Positions 26,025 through 34,442 of a stretch of 64,000 bases of DNA are shown here, piece after piece. The stretch is from Corallococcus sp. EGB (GTDB taxonomy: Bacteria > Myxococcota > Myxococcia > Myxococcales > Myxococcaceae). The stretch's first letter is position 1; every line of letters begins with the position of its first letter. The notes beneath the pieces are model-generated. The model did not search any database, was not told the origin of the DNA, and was given only the letters and a program-made list of their open reading frames with translations. Position numbers and translations under genes: made by a program. Location of the stretch: positions 7,599,356-7,663,355 of the forward strand of contig NZ_CP079946.1 in NCBI RefSeq assembly GCF_019968905.1, in the 5' to 3' direction.

Positions 26025-26813
26025 ATGGCCGGCATCTCCCTGTTCCGCGAAGTCACCACTCCCTGGAGCCGGCGCGCCCGGATGCTGCGGCTGGAGCGCG
26101 CCGCGCGCGGCTACCTGCGCCGCCCGCGCATGGACCTGTCGCCCAAGGCCACGGACGTGGAGACGGCCACGCGCCGCTTCCTGCTCTACTTCATGCTGCC
26201 GGCCTGGCTCATCCCCGGGGTGGTGGACTGGGTGTGGCACAAGAAGACGGACATCGAACACACCAGCGGCGCGGGCGAGTCCCTCATCCACTGCCTGATG
26301 ATGTCCGAGGTCGGCGTGCCCGTGGTGATGGGGCTGGTGCTGGAGATCAACCCGCTCACGCTCTCCCTCATGCTGGGCCATACGCTGGTGCACGAAGCCA
26401 CTGCCTTCTGGGACGTGGCCTACGCCACGAACCACCAGCGTCAGGTGCTCCCGCGCGAACAGCACACGCACAGCTTCCTGGAGGTGCTCCCCTTCATGGC
26501 CGTGTCTTCGATGATCTGTCTGCATTGGGACCAGTTCCTCGCCATCTGGGGCGCGGGCGGCCGCAAGGGGAAGTGGCGGCTGCGCCTCAAGAAGGAGCGA
26601 CTGCCGGGCGGCTACCTCAAGGGCATCCTCGGCGCCATCGTGGCCACGCTCGCGCTGCCCTACGCCAACGAGCTGTGGCGCTGCGTCCGCGCGCAGCGCC
26701 GGGGCGAGGCCCAGACGCCCTGGCGTCTGGCGAAGCAGTCCCCCGTCACCCTCCCGGACTCGCTCCCGCCCCAGCCCACGCCGCCCGCACGCACGCTCGC
26801 CGCGCCGCGGTGA
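26025..26813 (+). CDS. Histidine-rich integral membrane protein
   Basis: A 262-residue protein with about four or five membrane segments (near residues 55-75, 90-112, 118-135, 150-170 and 197-215). Conserved-looking histidines sit at membrane edges: VWHKKTDIEHTSG, LIHCLMM, GHTLVHEATAFWD and EQHTHSFLEV. The spacing recalls metal-binding clusters of membrane hydroxylases and desaturases, but I cannot place it in a named family. The C-terminus is Pro-rich. The ATG at 26025 has an AGGAG ribosome binding site. It sits between the sigma-54-promoted gene and the acetate operon, on the same strand, with no obvious functional tie. Confidence 0.65.
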   Translation: MAGISLFREVTTPWSRRARMLRLERAARGYLRRPRMDLSPKATDVETATRRFLLYFMLPAWLIPGVVDWVWHKKTDIEHTSGAGESLIHCLMMSEVGVPVVMGLVLEINPLTLSLMLGHTLVHEATAFWDVAYATNHQRQVLPREQHTHSFLEVLPFMAVSSMICLHWDQFLAIWGAGGRKGKWRLRLKKERLPGGYLKGILGAIVATLALPYANELWRCVRAQRRGEAQTPWRLAKQSPVTLPDSLPPQPTPPARTLAAPR

Positions 26814-26870
26814 GCAGCCACACCGGAGGAAACGAACCGTCACCCCGGTGTTACGACGCGCTGCACGAAT

Positions 26871-26887
26871 CGTTACGGGCGGTAACG
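26871..26887 (+). promoter_or_regulatory. Perfect dyad upstream of the acetate operon
   Basis: CGTTAC-N5-GTAACG is a perfect inverted repeat about 100-116 bases upstream of the start predicted from the sigma-54 promoter at 26961. Position and symmetry fit an enhancer site for an NtrC-type activator; which one binds is not shown. A degenerate partner may lie at 26838-26857. Confidence 0.5.
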
Positions 26888-26960
26888 CCCTGTCACCTTC
26901 CGCCACATCCTGACGCGGCGAGCCAACCCCCAAGGTCCTGAAACCCGGAGCGTGTCCGGG

Positions 26961-26976
26961 TGGAACGGGCGTTGCT
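26961..26976 (+). promoter_or_regulatory. Sigma-54 promoter of the porin-acs-actP operon
   Basis: TGGAACGGGCGTTGCT matches TGGCACG-N4-TTGCW with one mismatch and exact GG-N10-GC spacing. The predicted start, near 26987, is only about 6 bases before the ATG at 26993, so the message would be nearly leaderless or translation starts differently than assumed. Confidence 0.6.
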
Positions 26977-26992
26977 CAGGGGACGGGGACCC

Positions 26993-28096
26993 ATGCCCCC
27001 CGTCCTCCCTCTCCTGTCGCGGTTGTTGGTGCTCACGGCCCTGCTGGCGGCGCTTCCGGCGGCCGCGGGGAAGATCCAGCTCTCCGAGGACTCGGTCCTC
27101 AACGTGGACGTGCTGCTGCAGCCGCAGATGCAGCTCGTCAAGGGCGGCGCGCCCACGGGCGGCGTGGGGACGGACTTCTTCCTGCGCCGCGTGCGGCTGC
27201 TCGTCTTCGGCTCCATCACGAAGAAGCTGACGTTCTTCATCGACACGGACCAGCCGAACTTCGGCAAGAACGGCGACTACAACGTCGCCTTCTACATCCA
27301 GGACGCGACGATTTCTTACGAGTTCCCGGGGAAGACCTTCGTGGAGGCGGGCTTCTTCCTCGCGCCGCTGTCGCACCACGTGTTGCAGGGCGCCGTCGCG
27401 CTCAACACGGTGGACTTCCACTCCGACCTCATCCGCTACCCGCCAGGCGTGGGCAAGGTGTGGCGCGACATGGGCGTGCAGGTGCGCGGCTACGCGGGCC
27501 CCTGGGCGTACCGCGCCGCCATCCTCAACGGCGTGGAGGGCGCGAAGCTGGACAACGGACAGGTGGTCAACGCGGACGACCTGCCGCGCGCCGTGGCCAA
27601 CGTGCGCTACAACGTCTGGGGCCACGAGTACGACCAGTTCCTGCGCGGCATCTACTTCACGGACCAGCCGATGCTGTCGTTCGGCCTGGGCGGGGACTTC
27701 CAGTACGGCGCCATCGCCACCGCCTCCGGCATCCACTCCGCGGTGGCCGTGGCGGCGGACGTGTTCCTGGACGTGCCCCTGGGCAACGACCAGGAGTTCG
27801 TCTTCCAGAGCAACGTCTTCTCCTGGCAGCAGGGCTTCGACAACACGCGCAGCGGCACCGGCTTCTTCGTGGAGCTGGGCTACCGCTTCGGCAGCGTCGA
27901 GCCCGTCTTCTCCAGCGAGTACTTCAACGGACGCGTGACCGCGCAGGACCTGCTCACGTTCCGCCCCGGCCTCAACCTCTGGTTCCAGAAGCACACCTTC
28001 AACCTGAAGACGGAGGTGGCCGTGTCGCGCGTGGGGAACATCGCCCACACGACCACGGGCATCACCGGCACCGCCCAGCTCCAGCTCTTCTACTGA
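26993..28096 (+). CDS. Outer-membrane porin-like protein
   Basis: A 367-residue exported beta-barrel. A signal peptide covers residues 1-26 (LLVLTALLAALPAAAG). The mature part alternates short hydrophobic and aromatic strands with loops and ends in QLQLFY, an aromatic C-terminus as in outer-membrane proteins. Segments such as FFLRRVRLLVFGSI, TKKLTFFIDTDQPNF and VEAGFFLAPLSHH resemble the phosphate-selective porin O/P family. Only 10 bases separate it from acs, so it probably provides the outer-membrane entry route for acetate or a related small carboxylate in the same operon; that role is inferred. Confidence 0.8.
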   Translation: MPPVLPLLSRLLVLTALLAALPAAAGKIQLSEDSVLNVDVLLQPQMQLVKGGAPTGGVGTDFFLRRVRLLVFGSITKKLTFFIDTDQPNFGKNGDYNVAFYIQDATISYEFPGKTFVEAGFFLAPLSHHVLQGAVALNTVDFHSDLIRYPPGVGKVWRDMGVQVRGYAGPWAYRAAILNGVEGAKLDNGQVVNADDLPRAVANVRYNVWGHEYDQFLRGIYFTDQPMLSFGLGGDFQYGAIATASGIHSAVAVAADVFLDVPLGNDQEFVFQSNVFSWQQGFDNTRSGTGFFVELGYRFGSVEPVFSSEYFNGRVTAQDLLTFRPGLNLWFQKHTFNLKTEVAVSRVGNIAHTTTGITGTAQLQLFY

Positions 28097-28106
28097 GGAC
28101 TCCTCC

Positions 28107-30071
28107 ATGGCCACCGACACGGATTCGCTCTTCCAGCCCCAGGAAGCCTTCCGCCGCACCGCGCACGTGAAGAGCCTGGAGGAGTATCAGCGCCTCTACC
28201 GCCAGAGCCTCGACGCCCCGGAGTCCTTCTGGGGTGAACAGGCGCGGCAGCTCACCTGGTTCCACCCGCCGGAGTCCATCCGCGAGGTGAACGAACAGGC
28301 CGCCGACTTCGCCTGGTTCGTGGGCGGAAAGCTCAACGTCACCGTCAACTGCGTGGACCGTCACGCGAAGGCGCGCCCGGACAAGGCCGCCCTCCTCTGG
28401 GCGAAGAACACGCCCGGCGAATACGAGACCATCACCTTCCGCGACCTCGCCCACCACGTGAACCGCCTGGCCAACGTGCTCAAGGCGCACGGCGTGCGCA
28501 AGGGCGACCGCGTCATCATCTACCTGCCCATGATTCCGGAGCTGGTGTACTCGCTGCTCGCGTGCGCGCGCATCGGCGCGGTGCACTCGGTGGTGTTCGC
28601 CGGCTTCTCCGCGGACTCGCTGCGCGAGCGCGTGCTGGACTCGGGCGCGAAGGTGGTCATCACCGCCAATGAAGGCCCGCGCGGCCCCAAGAGCGTGGCG
28701 ACCAAGGCCATCACCGACGAGGCCCTGGACGGCCTGTCCGAGGTGACTTCCGTGCTCGTCGCGCGCCGCACGCCCAGGGACGTGCCCATGCGCGAGGGAC
28801 GTGACCACTGGCTGGATGAAGAGGTGAAGAAGCACCGGGGCGTCTGCCCCGCGGAGTGGATGGACGCGGAGGACCCGCTCTTCATCCTCTACACCTCCGG
28901 CTCCACCGGGAAGCCCAAGGGCGTGCTGCACACCACGGGCGGCTACCTCGTCTACGCGAACACGACGTTCCGCTACATCTTCGACACGCAGCCGGACGAC
29001 GTGCACTTCTGCACCGCGGACGTGGGCTGGGTGACGGGCCACTCGTACCTCGTCTATGGCCCGCTCAGCACCGGCACCACCACGGTCCTCTTCGAGTCCA
29101 CCCCGACGTGGCCCGACGCGGGCCGCCTCTGGCAGGTGGTGGACGACCTGAAGGCCACCACGCTCTACACCGCGCCCACCGCGCTGCGCTCGCTCATCAA
29201 GGAGGGCGACGGCTTCGTCACCCGGGCCTCGCGCAGGTCGCTGCGCCTGCTGGGCAGCGTGGGCGAGCCCATCAACCCGGAGGTCTGGCGCTGGTTCCAC
29301 GACGTGGTGGGCGAGGGCCGCTGCCCCGTGGTGGACACCTGGTGGCAGACGGAGACGGGCGGCATCCTCATCGCCCCGCTGCCGGGCGCGACGCCGTGCA
29401 AGCCCGGCAGCGCCACCCTGCCCTTCTTCGGCGTGGAGCCGGTGCTGGTGGACGAGGAGGGCAAGAAGCTCACGGGCAACGGCGTCAGCGGCAACCTGTG
29501 CCTCGCGCGCTCATGGCCGGGCCAGGCGCGCACGCTGTACGGCCACCACTCGCGCTTCGTGGAGACGTACTACGCGCGCTTCCTGCCGCTGTACTTCACC
29601 GGCGACGGCTGCCGCCGCGACGAGGACGGCTACTACTGGATCACCGGCCGCGTGGACGACGTGCTCAACGTGTCCGGCCACCGCCTGGGCACCGCGGAGG
29701 TGGAGAGCGCGCTCGTCGCCCACGAGGCCGTCGCCGAGGCCGCGGTGGTGGGCTTCCCGCATGACCTGAAGGGCACGGGCGTGTGCGCCTTCGTCACGGT
29801 GAAGCCGGACTTCGTGCGCACCCCGGACGAGAAGATGGTGGGCAGCTTGCGCGAACAGGTGCGGCACGTGATTGGCCCCATCGCCACGCCGGACCGGGTG
29901 GTGCTGGTGTCGGGCCTGCCCAAGACGCGCTCCGGGAAGATCCTCCGCCGGATGCTCCGCAAGATCGCCGGCGGCGAGACGGAGAACCTGGGTGACGCGA
30001 GCACGCTCGCGGACCCCGCCGTGCTGGAGGAGCTGCTCGCCAAGGGCCTGCCCCCGGACGCCCGCCGCTGA
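28107..30071 (+). CDS. acs: Acetyl-CoA synthetase
   Basis: A 654-residue AMP-forming ligase of the normal Acs length. It activates acetate with ATP and CoA to acetyl-CoA in the cytoplasm. Seen: the P-loop-like motif YTSGSTGKPKG (about residue 260); substrate-pocket WWQTETGG; the hinge GRVDDVLNVSGHRLGTAE; and the C-terminal PKTRSGKILRRMLRK, in which Lys611 is the catalytic lysine commonly controlled by reversible acetylation. No acetyltransferase or sirtuin gene is nearby. It sits between the porin gene and DUF485/actP in one tightly spaced operon, giving uptake and activation of acetate together. Confidence 0.96.
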   Translation: MATDTDSLFQPQEAFRRTAHVKSLEEYQRLYRQSLDAPESFWGEQARQLTWFHPPESIREVNEQAADFAWFVGGKLNVTVNCVDRHAKARPDKAALLWAKNTPGEYETITFRDLAHHVNRLANVLKAHGVRKGDRVIIYLPMIPELVYSLLACARIGAVHSVVFAGFSADSLRERVLDSGAKVVITANEGPRGPKSVATKAITDEALDGLSEVTSVLVARRTPRDVPMREGRDHWLDEEVKKHRGVCPAEWMDAEDPLFILYTSGSTGKPKGVLHTTGGYLVYANTTFRYIFDTQPDDVHFCTADVGWVTGHSYLVYGPLSTGTTTVLFESTPTWPDAGRLWQVVDDLKATTLYTAPTALRSLIKEGDGFVTRASRRSLRLLGSVGEPINPEVWRWFHDVVGEGRCPVVDTWWQTETGGILIAPLPGATPCKPGSATLPFFGVEPVLVDEEGKKLTGNGVSGNLCLARSWPGQARTLYGHHSRFVETYYARFLPLYFTGDGCRRDEDGYYWITGRVDDVLNVSGHRLGTAEVESALVAHEAVAEAAVVGFPHDLKGTGVCAFVTVKPDFVRTPDEKMVGSLREQVRHVIGPIATPDRVVLVSGLPKTRSGKILRRMLRKIAGGETENLGDASTLADPAVLEELLAKGLPPDARR

Positions 30072-30108
30072 ACGCGGTCCCTTTCACGCTTCGCAAGGAG
30101 GAACACCG

Positions 30109-30387
30109 ATGCACGGCAATTCCAAGGACGAGGCGTTGAAGGCGCTCGCCGCGAAGCGCTGGCGGGTGGCCGGCGCGCTGACGGTGGCGATGCTGGTGGC
30201 CTACCTGGGCTTCATCCTGCTGGTGGCCTTCAACCGGCCGCTGATGGGGCACCAGTTCGTGCCGGGGCTGTCCGTCGGCATCGTGCTGGGGGCGCTCACC
30301 ATCCTCTTCGCCTGGGTGCTGACGGGTGTCTACATGAGCTGGGCCAACCGCAAATACGACAGCGCCCTCGACGCGCTGCGCCGCTGA
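30109..30387 (+). CDS. DUF485 small membrane protein
   Basis: A 92-residue protein with two membrane helices (about residues 21-42 and 55-78) and the family's conserved ending around TGVYMSWANRKYD. DUF485 proteins are nearly always encoded just before ActP-type acetate symporters and are thought to be accessory subunits. A strong AAGGAGG ribosome binding site precedes the ATG at 30109. It ends 9 bases before actP. Confidence 0.9.
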   Translation: MHGNSKDEALKALAAKRWRVAGALTVAMLVAYLGFILLVAFNRPLMGHQFVPGLSVGIVLGALTILFAWVLTGVYMSWANRKYDSALDALRR

Positions 30388-30396
30388 AAGGTTCCC

Positions 30397-32022
30397 ATGA
30401 ATCCCACGACCCCGGGCACGCGGATTGGCCAGCCCAACACCACGGCCATCGTCTTCTTCCTCCTCTTCGTCAGCATCACGCTGGCCATCACGTACTGGGC
30501 CGCGCGCAAGACGAAGACGACGTCCGAGTTCTTCGCCGCGGGCGGCGGCATCAGCGCCGGACAGAACGGCTTCGCGCTGGCGGGCGACTTCATGAGCGCC
30601 GCCAGCTTCCTGGGCATCGCGGGGCTCGTCGCCACGTCCGGCTTCGACGGGCTCATCTACTCCGTGGGCTGGCTGGTGGGCTGGCCGGTGGTGACCTTCC
30701 TCATCGCGGAGCCCCTGCGCAACCTGGGCAAGTACACCTTCGCGGACGTGGTGGCCTACCGCCTGAAGCAGACCCCGGTGCGGCTGTCCGCCGCGGTGGG
30801 CACGCTCACCGTCGTCGTCTTCTACCTGATTGCCCAGATGGTGGGCGCGGGCAACCTCATCCGCCTGCTCTTCGGCCTCTCGTATGAGACGGCCGTGGTC
30901 ATCGTGGGCGCGGTGATGATCCTCTACGTGCTCTTCGGCGGGATGATCGCCACCACGTGGGTGCAGATCGTCAAGGCGGTGCTGCTGCTGGGCGGCGCGA
31001 CGGCGCTGGCGGTGGCGGTGCTGTGGCAGTTCGGGTTCAGCCCCTCCGCCCTCTTCAGCGAGGCGGTGAACCGCTATGGGCCGGAGGCGCTGGCGCCGGG
31101 CAAGCTGGTGTCCAACCCGCTGGAGACCGTCTCCCTGGGCCTGGCGCTGATGTTCGGCACGGCGGGCCTGCCGCACATCCTGATGCGCTTCTACACGGTG
31201 CCCAACGCGAAGGCGGCGCGCACCAGCGTGTTCTACGCCACGGGCCTCATCGGCTTCTTCTACCTGGTGACGTTCATCCTCGGCTTCGGCGCGTCCGTGC
31301 TGGTGGGCCGCCAGGCCATCGTGGGCGTGGACAAGGGCGGCAACATGGCGGCGCCCATGCTGGCGGAGGCCCTGGGCGGCACGGGCTTCCTGGGCTTCAT
31401 CTCCGCGGTGTCCTTCGCCACCATCCTCGCGGTGGTGGCGGGCCTGACGCTGTCAGGCGCGGCGGCGCTGTCCCACGACCTGTGGTCCAGCGTGGTGCGC
31501 AAGGGCCACGCGCCAGAAGCCGAGCAGCTCAAGGTGGCGCGCCTCGCCAGCCTCGCGCTGGGCATCCTGGCCATCATCCTGGGCGTCATCTTCAAGAACC
31601 AGAACGTGGCCTTCATGGTGGGCCTGGCGTTCGCCATCGCGGCGAGCGCGAACTTCCCCGCGCTGCTCCTCTCCATGTTGTGGAAGGGCTTCACCACCAG
31701 GGGCGCGGTGGCGAGCATGCTCACCGGGTCCATCAGCGCGGTGGTGCTCATCGTCCTGTCGCCCACGGTGCAGGTGGAACTGCTGGGCAACGCGTCAGCG
31801 CTCTTCCCGCTGAAGAACCCAGGGCTCGTCACCATCCCGCTGTCCTTCGTGGTGGGCTGGGTGGTGTCGCTGCTGGCGCCGGAGGCGGAAGCCGCGGCGC
31901 GGTTCGCGGAGGTGGAGCACCGCATGCACGTGGGCGCGGGGGTGGCGCCCCCGGTGACGGTCCCCGCGGGCGTCGCGGGCGCGGTGCCCCCGGGCGTTCC
32001 AGAGGCTCCGCAAGAGGTTTGA
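30397..32022 (+). CDS. actP: Cation/acetate symporter ActP
   Basis: A 541-residue sodium:solute symporter with about 13 membrane helices. Diagnostic stretches include [20 protein letters not shown] and [15 protein letters not shown] near the N-terminus and [20 protein letters not shown] in the middle, all characteristic of ActP among SSS transporters. It imports acetate, and in relatives glycolate or pyruvate, with sodium or protons across the inner membrane. It is the last gene of the porin-acs-DUF485-actP operon and is followed by a strong terminator. The C-terminal 40 residues are Pro/Val/Gly-rich and variable. Confidence 0.95.
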   Translation: MNPTTPGTRIGQPNTTAIVFFLLFVSITLAITYWAARKTKTTSEFFAAGGGISAGQNGFALAGDFMSAASFLGIAGLVATSGFDGLIYSVGWLVGWPVVTFLIAEPLRNLGKYTFADVVAYRLKQTPVRLSAAVGTLTVVVFYLIAQMVGAGNLIRLLFGLSYETAVVIVGAVMILYVLFGGMIATTWVQIVKAVLLLGGATALAVAVLWQFGFSPSALFSEAVNRYGPEALAPGKLVSNPLETVSLGLALMFGTAGLPHILMRFYTVPNAKAARTSVFYATGLIGFFYLVTFILGFGASVLVGRQAIVGVDKGGNMAAPMLAEALGGTGFLGFISAVSFATILAVVAGLTLSGAAALSHDLWSSVVRKGHAPEAEQLKVARLASLALGILAIILGVIFKNQNVAFMVGLAFAIAASANFPALLLSMLWKGFTTRGAVASMLTGSISAVVLIVLSPTVQVELLGNASALFPLKNPGLVTIPLSFVVGWVVSLLAPEAEAAARFAEVEHRMHVGAGVAPPVTVPAGVAGAVPPGVPEAPQEV

Positions 32023-32069
32023 GGCTGCTCGGCCGTCTTCCACGGATTCATCCTCGGCGTGGAGGACAG

Positions 32070-32120
32070 GGCGGAACCCGGGAGTTTCCAAAGGGGCTCG
32101 GGTTCCGCCTTTCTTCTTCC
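32070..32120 (+). terminator. Intrinsic terminator of the acetate operon
   Basis: A perfect 11-bp stem GGCGGAACCCG / CGGGTTCCGCC (32070-32080 and 32099-32109) is followed at once by the T-rich tail TTTCTTCTTCC. It ends the actP transcript just before the convergent hydrolase gene. Confidence 0.8.
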
Positions 32121-32124
32121 GTCG

Positions 32125-33234
32125 TCACTTCCCGCGCGTGAGCGGGAGCACGTCGGTCACCAGGTGCACGAGCACCTTGCCGGGCTCCTCCTGGAACACC
32201 ATGTGCGAGGAGTCCTCGAACCAGACGAGCTTCTTCGACGGCGCCTGGACGGTGGTGAACCAGGAGTCCAACAGCTGCGCGGACGTGGTGCGGTCGTGCC
32301 GGCCGTGGAAGAAGACGACGGGCACGGCGAAGCGGTTCTCCTTCGTGAGGTTCAGCTGGGTGATGGGTTCCCAGAAGGCCGCGAGGCTCAGGTCCAGGCC
32401 CTCGTCGCGCGCGTCCATGTCCTTGTCGGTGACGTCGGGGCTGTAGCGCCAGACCTCGGCGCCGTGCCAGTCCGGCGCGCGCCAGCCGTGGCCCTCGTAG
32501 TACGAGAGCCAGCGGCGCTCCTTGTGCAGGTTGGCCAGCGTGCGCGCGGGGTCCTTCGGGTCCGGGAACGGGGCCATGGACTCCAGGTCCGCGATGGCCT
32601 GCTTGTTGCCGTCCGCGCGAGCGGCCTGGAGCGTGGCCTCGTAGCCCAGGACCTCGTTCTTCGGCACGTCCACCCCCTGGCCAATGCCCACGTAGACGTC
32701 GAACCAGTCCGGGTGCTTCTGCACGAGCCGCACGCCCAGCACCGTGCCCCAGCTGTGGCCCACGAGCACGATGCGCTTCTTGCCGTACGTCTTGCGCAGG
32801 TACGCGACCACCTCCTCCGCGTCCGCCACCATGCGGTCCACGGTCAAGGTGGGCTTCACCTTGTCCACGGGGGTGAGGGCATAGGTCTTGCCCGCGCCGC
32901 GCTGATCCCAGTGCGCGACGGTGAAGTACTCCTCCCACTCCCCCTGGTAGAAGTACGCGGTGGGCAGCGCGGTGTAGCCCGGCCCGCCATGCAGGAAGAG
33001 CAGCAGCGGGTTGTCCTTGTGGCGCCCGCGCACGGAAATCCACTGGTCGATGCCGCCAATGCGCACGGCTCCGGCCTTCTCGATGCCGTCCTTGAGCACG
33101 CCGCGGCGGGCCTCGCGCATCACCGCCTGGGGCGTGGGTGCTTCGTCCGCCACGGCAGGGAGGGCCGCCAGCGACAGGCCCAGCCCCAGGACAGAAGAGA
33201 CGGCGCGCTTCGGAAGGTCCTTGGAGGTTCGCAT
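32125..33234 (-). CDS. Exported alpha/beta hydrolase (S33 proline iminopeptidase-like)
   Basis: A 369-residue hydrolase with an N-terminal signal peptide (RAVSSVLGLGLSLAALPAVADEA). The S33 signatures are visible: oxyanion-loop HGGPG (about residue 75), HWDQRGAG, nucleophile GHSWG (about residue 147), acidic residue in FFHGRHD, and His in EDSSHMVF near the C-terminus. A helical cap lies between nucleophile and acid. Relatives release N-terminal proline or cleave esters; export suggests action on extracellular peptides. The ATG at 33234 is chosen because the signal peptide begins there. It converges with actP. Confidence 0.85.
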   Translation of the reverse strand: MRTSKDLPKRAVSSVLGLGLSLAALPAVADEAPTPQAVMREARRGVLKDGIEKAGAVRIGGIDQWISVRGRHKDNPLLLFLHGGPGYTALPTAYFYQGEWEEYFTVAHWDQRGAGKTYALTPVDKVKPTLTVDRMVADAEEVVAYLRKTYGKKRIVLVGHSWGTVLGVRLVQKHPDWFDVYVGIGQGVDVPKNEVLGYEATLQAARADGNKQAIADLESMAPFPDPKDPARTLANLHKERRWLSYYEGHGWRAPDWHGAEVWRYSPDVTDKDMDARDEGLDLSLAAFWEPITQLNLTKENRFAVPVVFFHGRHDRTTSAQLLDSWFTTVQAPSKKLVWFEDSSHMVFQEEPGKVLVHLVTDVLPLTRGK

Positions 33235-33302
33235 GCCCCTTGAACGGACGACCCCCGCGCCCATTGCCAGGACGGTCACGCGCCCTCCCGGGACGCAGCG
33301 CA

Positions 33303-34067
33303 TCAGGGATGGGTGCGCAGCTGCTCCTGGAGCGAGCGCAGGGGCTGTTGGTCCACGCGGATGCGTCCTTGCGTGGGGAGGTCCAGGTCCAGCAGGGTGA
33401 ACATCACGGCGGTCAGGATGACCACGAACAGGAACCAGGAGAGAGACCCGCGCACGCGCGCCTCCGGCTGGTATCCCAGAAGCACCCCGGAGCCGAGCAT
33501 CCCGACGAGCAGCAGGACGAAGATGGAGGTCGGGATGAGGTTGTGGGCCGCCGCCACGCGCTCGTCGCCGACGTCGAACACGTCGTTCATCGCCTGGGTG
33601 ACGAGCAGGAGCACGGGGGCCTGCACCTGGGGCGCCAGCGCCTCCAGCCGCGACCAGAGCCCCGCCTGGAGCGACTCCGCTTCCTGGAACTTCTTCGCGA
33701 AGAGGGCCGGCTCATTCGCGGCCTCGTGCCCCTCCAGGACCACGTCGATGTAGCGGCGCAGCGAGGCGCGCATCTGGCCGCGCGAGGGCTCGGGAAGAAA
33801 GCCGATGCGCAGGTAGAGCGTGCTGATGGCGTTCGAGTCCTTCACCACGAGGGAGCGGCGCAGCGAGTACCGCTCCTCGGCCATGGAGAAGGAGAATGCG
33901 AGCAGGAGCGCCACCAGCCCCAGCACTGACGCCTGGAGCGCCGACACGTCGCCGAGGCCCTGCTTCCGGTGACTGAGCCGGTAGCCGATCTCCAGACACA
34001 GGAAGAGCAGGCCCATCATTATCAGGGCCAGCAGCTTCACGGGGATGACGTCGAGGATTCGCAGCAT
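33303..34067 (-). CDS. DUF4239-like (bestrophin-like) membrane protein
   Basis: A 254-residue protein with four predicted membrane helices in two pairs: residues about 8-26 and 45-64, then about 195-215 and 222-240. The large middle segment is helical and soluble. LVALLLAFSFSMAEERYSLRR after helix 2 fits the DUF4239/bestrophin-like family, whose function is not established. The ATG at 34067 gives a first helix starting within 10 residues; the frame is open to 34349, but the extension is low-complexity and overlaps the channel relic on the other strand. No operon partner is evident. Confidence 0.65.
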   Translation of the reverse strand: MLRILDVIPVKLLALIMMGLLFLCLEIGYRLSHRKQGLGDVSALQASVLGLVALLLAFSFSMAEERYSLRRSLVVKDSNAISTLYLRIGFLPEPSRGQMRASLRRYIDVVLEGHEAANEPALFAKKFQEAESLQAGLWSRLEALAPQVQAPVLLLVTQAMNDVFDVGDERVAAAHNLIPTSIFVLLLVGMLGSGVLLGYQPEARVRGSLSWFLFVVILTAVMFTLLDLDLPTQGRIRVDQQPLRSLQEQLRTHP

Positions 34068-34204
34068 GCGCCCAAAGCCGCTCCGCGCCAGGGACAGGAC
34101 CGCCAGCAACGTTGGACCGGGAGCCGCCGCGGGCAATGCAGCCCCGGGTCCAGGGGCCAGGGACGCTGTTGAACGCTCCCAAGGGGGATGCGCCCAAGCT
34201 GCGC

Positions 34205-34421
34205 GGCCTGTGAACCGGGCCATCGTGACGATGCCGATGGTGGGCTTCGGGGACCTCACGCCCAAGACGGCGTGTCGGTGGAGCTCGCCACCGCCCCGCG
34301 TCAGCCGCTGAATCCCCAGGCGTGTCCGGGCTGTGGCGCACAGGGTCATGACCTGGATGCGCGCGATTGCAAACGCTGCGGCGCGGCCTTGGACGGGGCC
34401 CCCTCGCGGCCCCCCGGGTGA
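34205..34421 (+). pseudogene. Relic of a voltage-gated-type potassium channel
   Basis: One frame reads RAIVTMPMVGFGDLTPKTA (34217-34273), matching the potassium selectivity-filter consensus TMTTVGYGD-x-x-P-x-T. The other frame, from about 34267 to the TGA at 34419-34421, reads VSVELATAPR, then CPGCGAQGHD and CKRCGAAL. That is the C-terminal zinc-ribbon tail commonly carried by bacterial Kv-type channels. The voltage sensor and the last pore helix are missing, and the two parts are joined out of frame. A large deletion with frameshift is the simplest explanation. Confidence 0.65.
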
Positions 34422-34428
34422 ATCTGTC

Positions 34429-34434
34429 TAGGAT
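34429..34434 (+). promoter_or_regulatory. Candidate -10 element, leaderless
   Basis: TAGGAT lies 8 bases before the ATG of the methylase gene with no ribosome binding site between. Confidence 0.35.
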
Positions 34435-34442
34435 GGCCGCGC

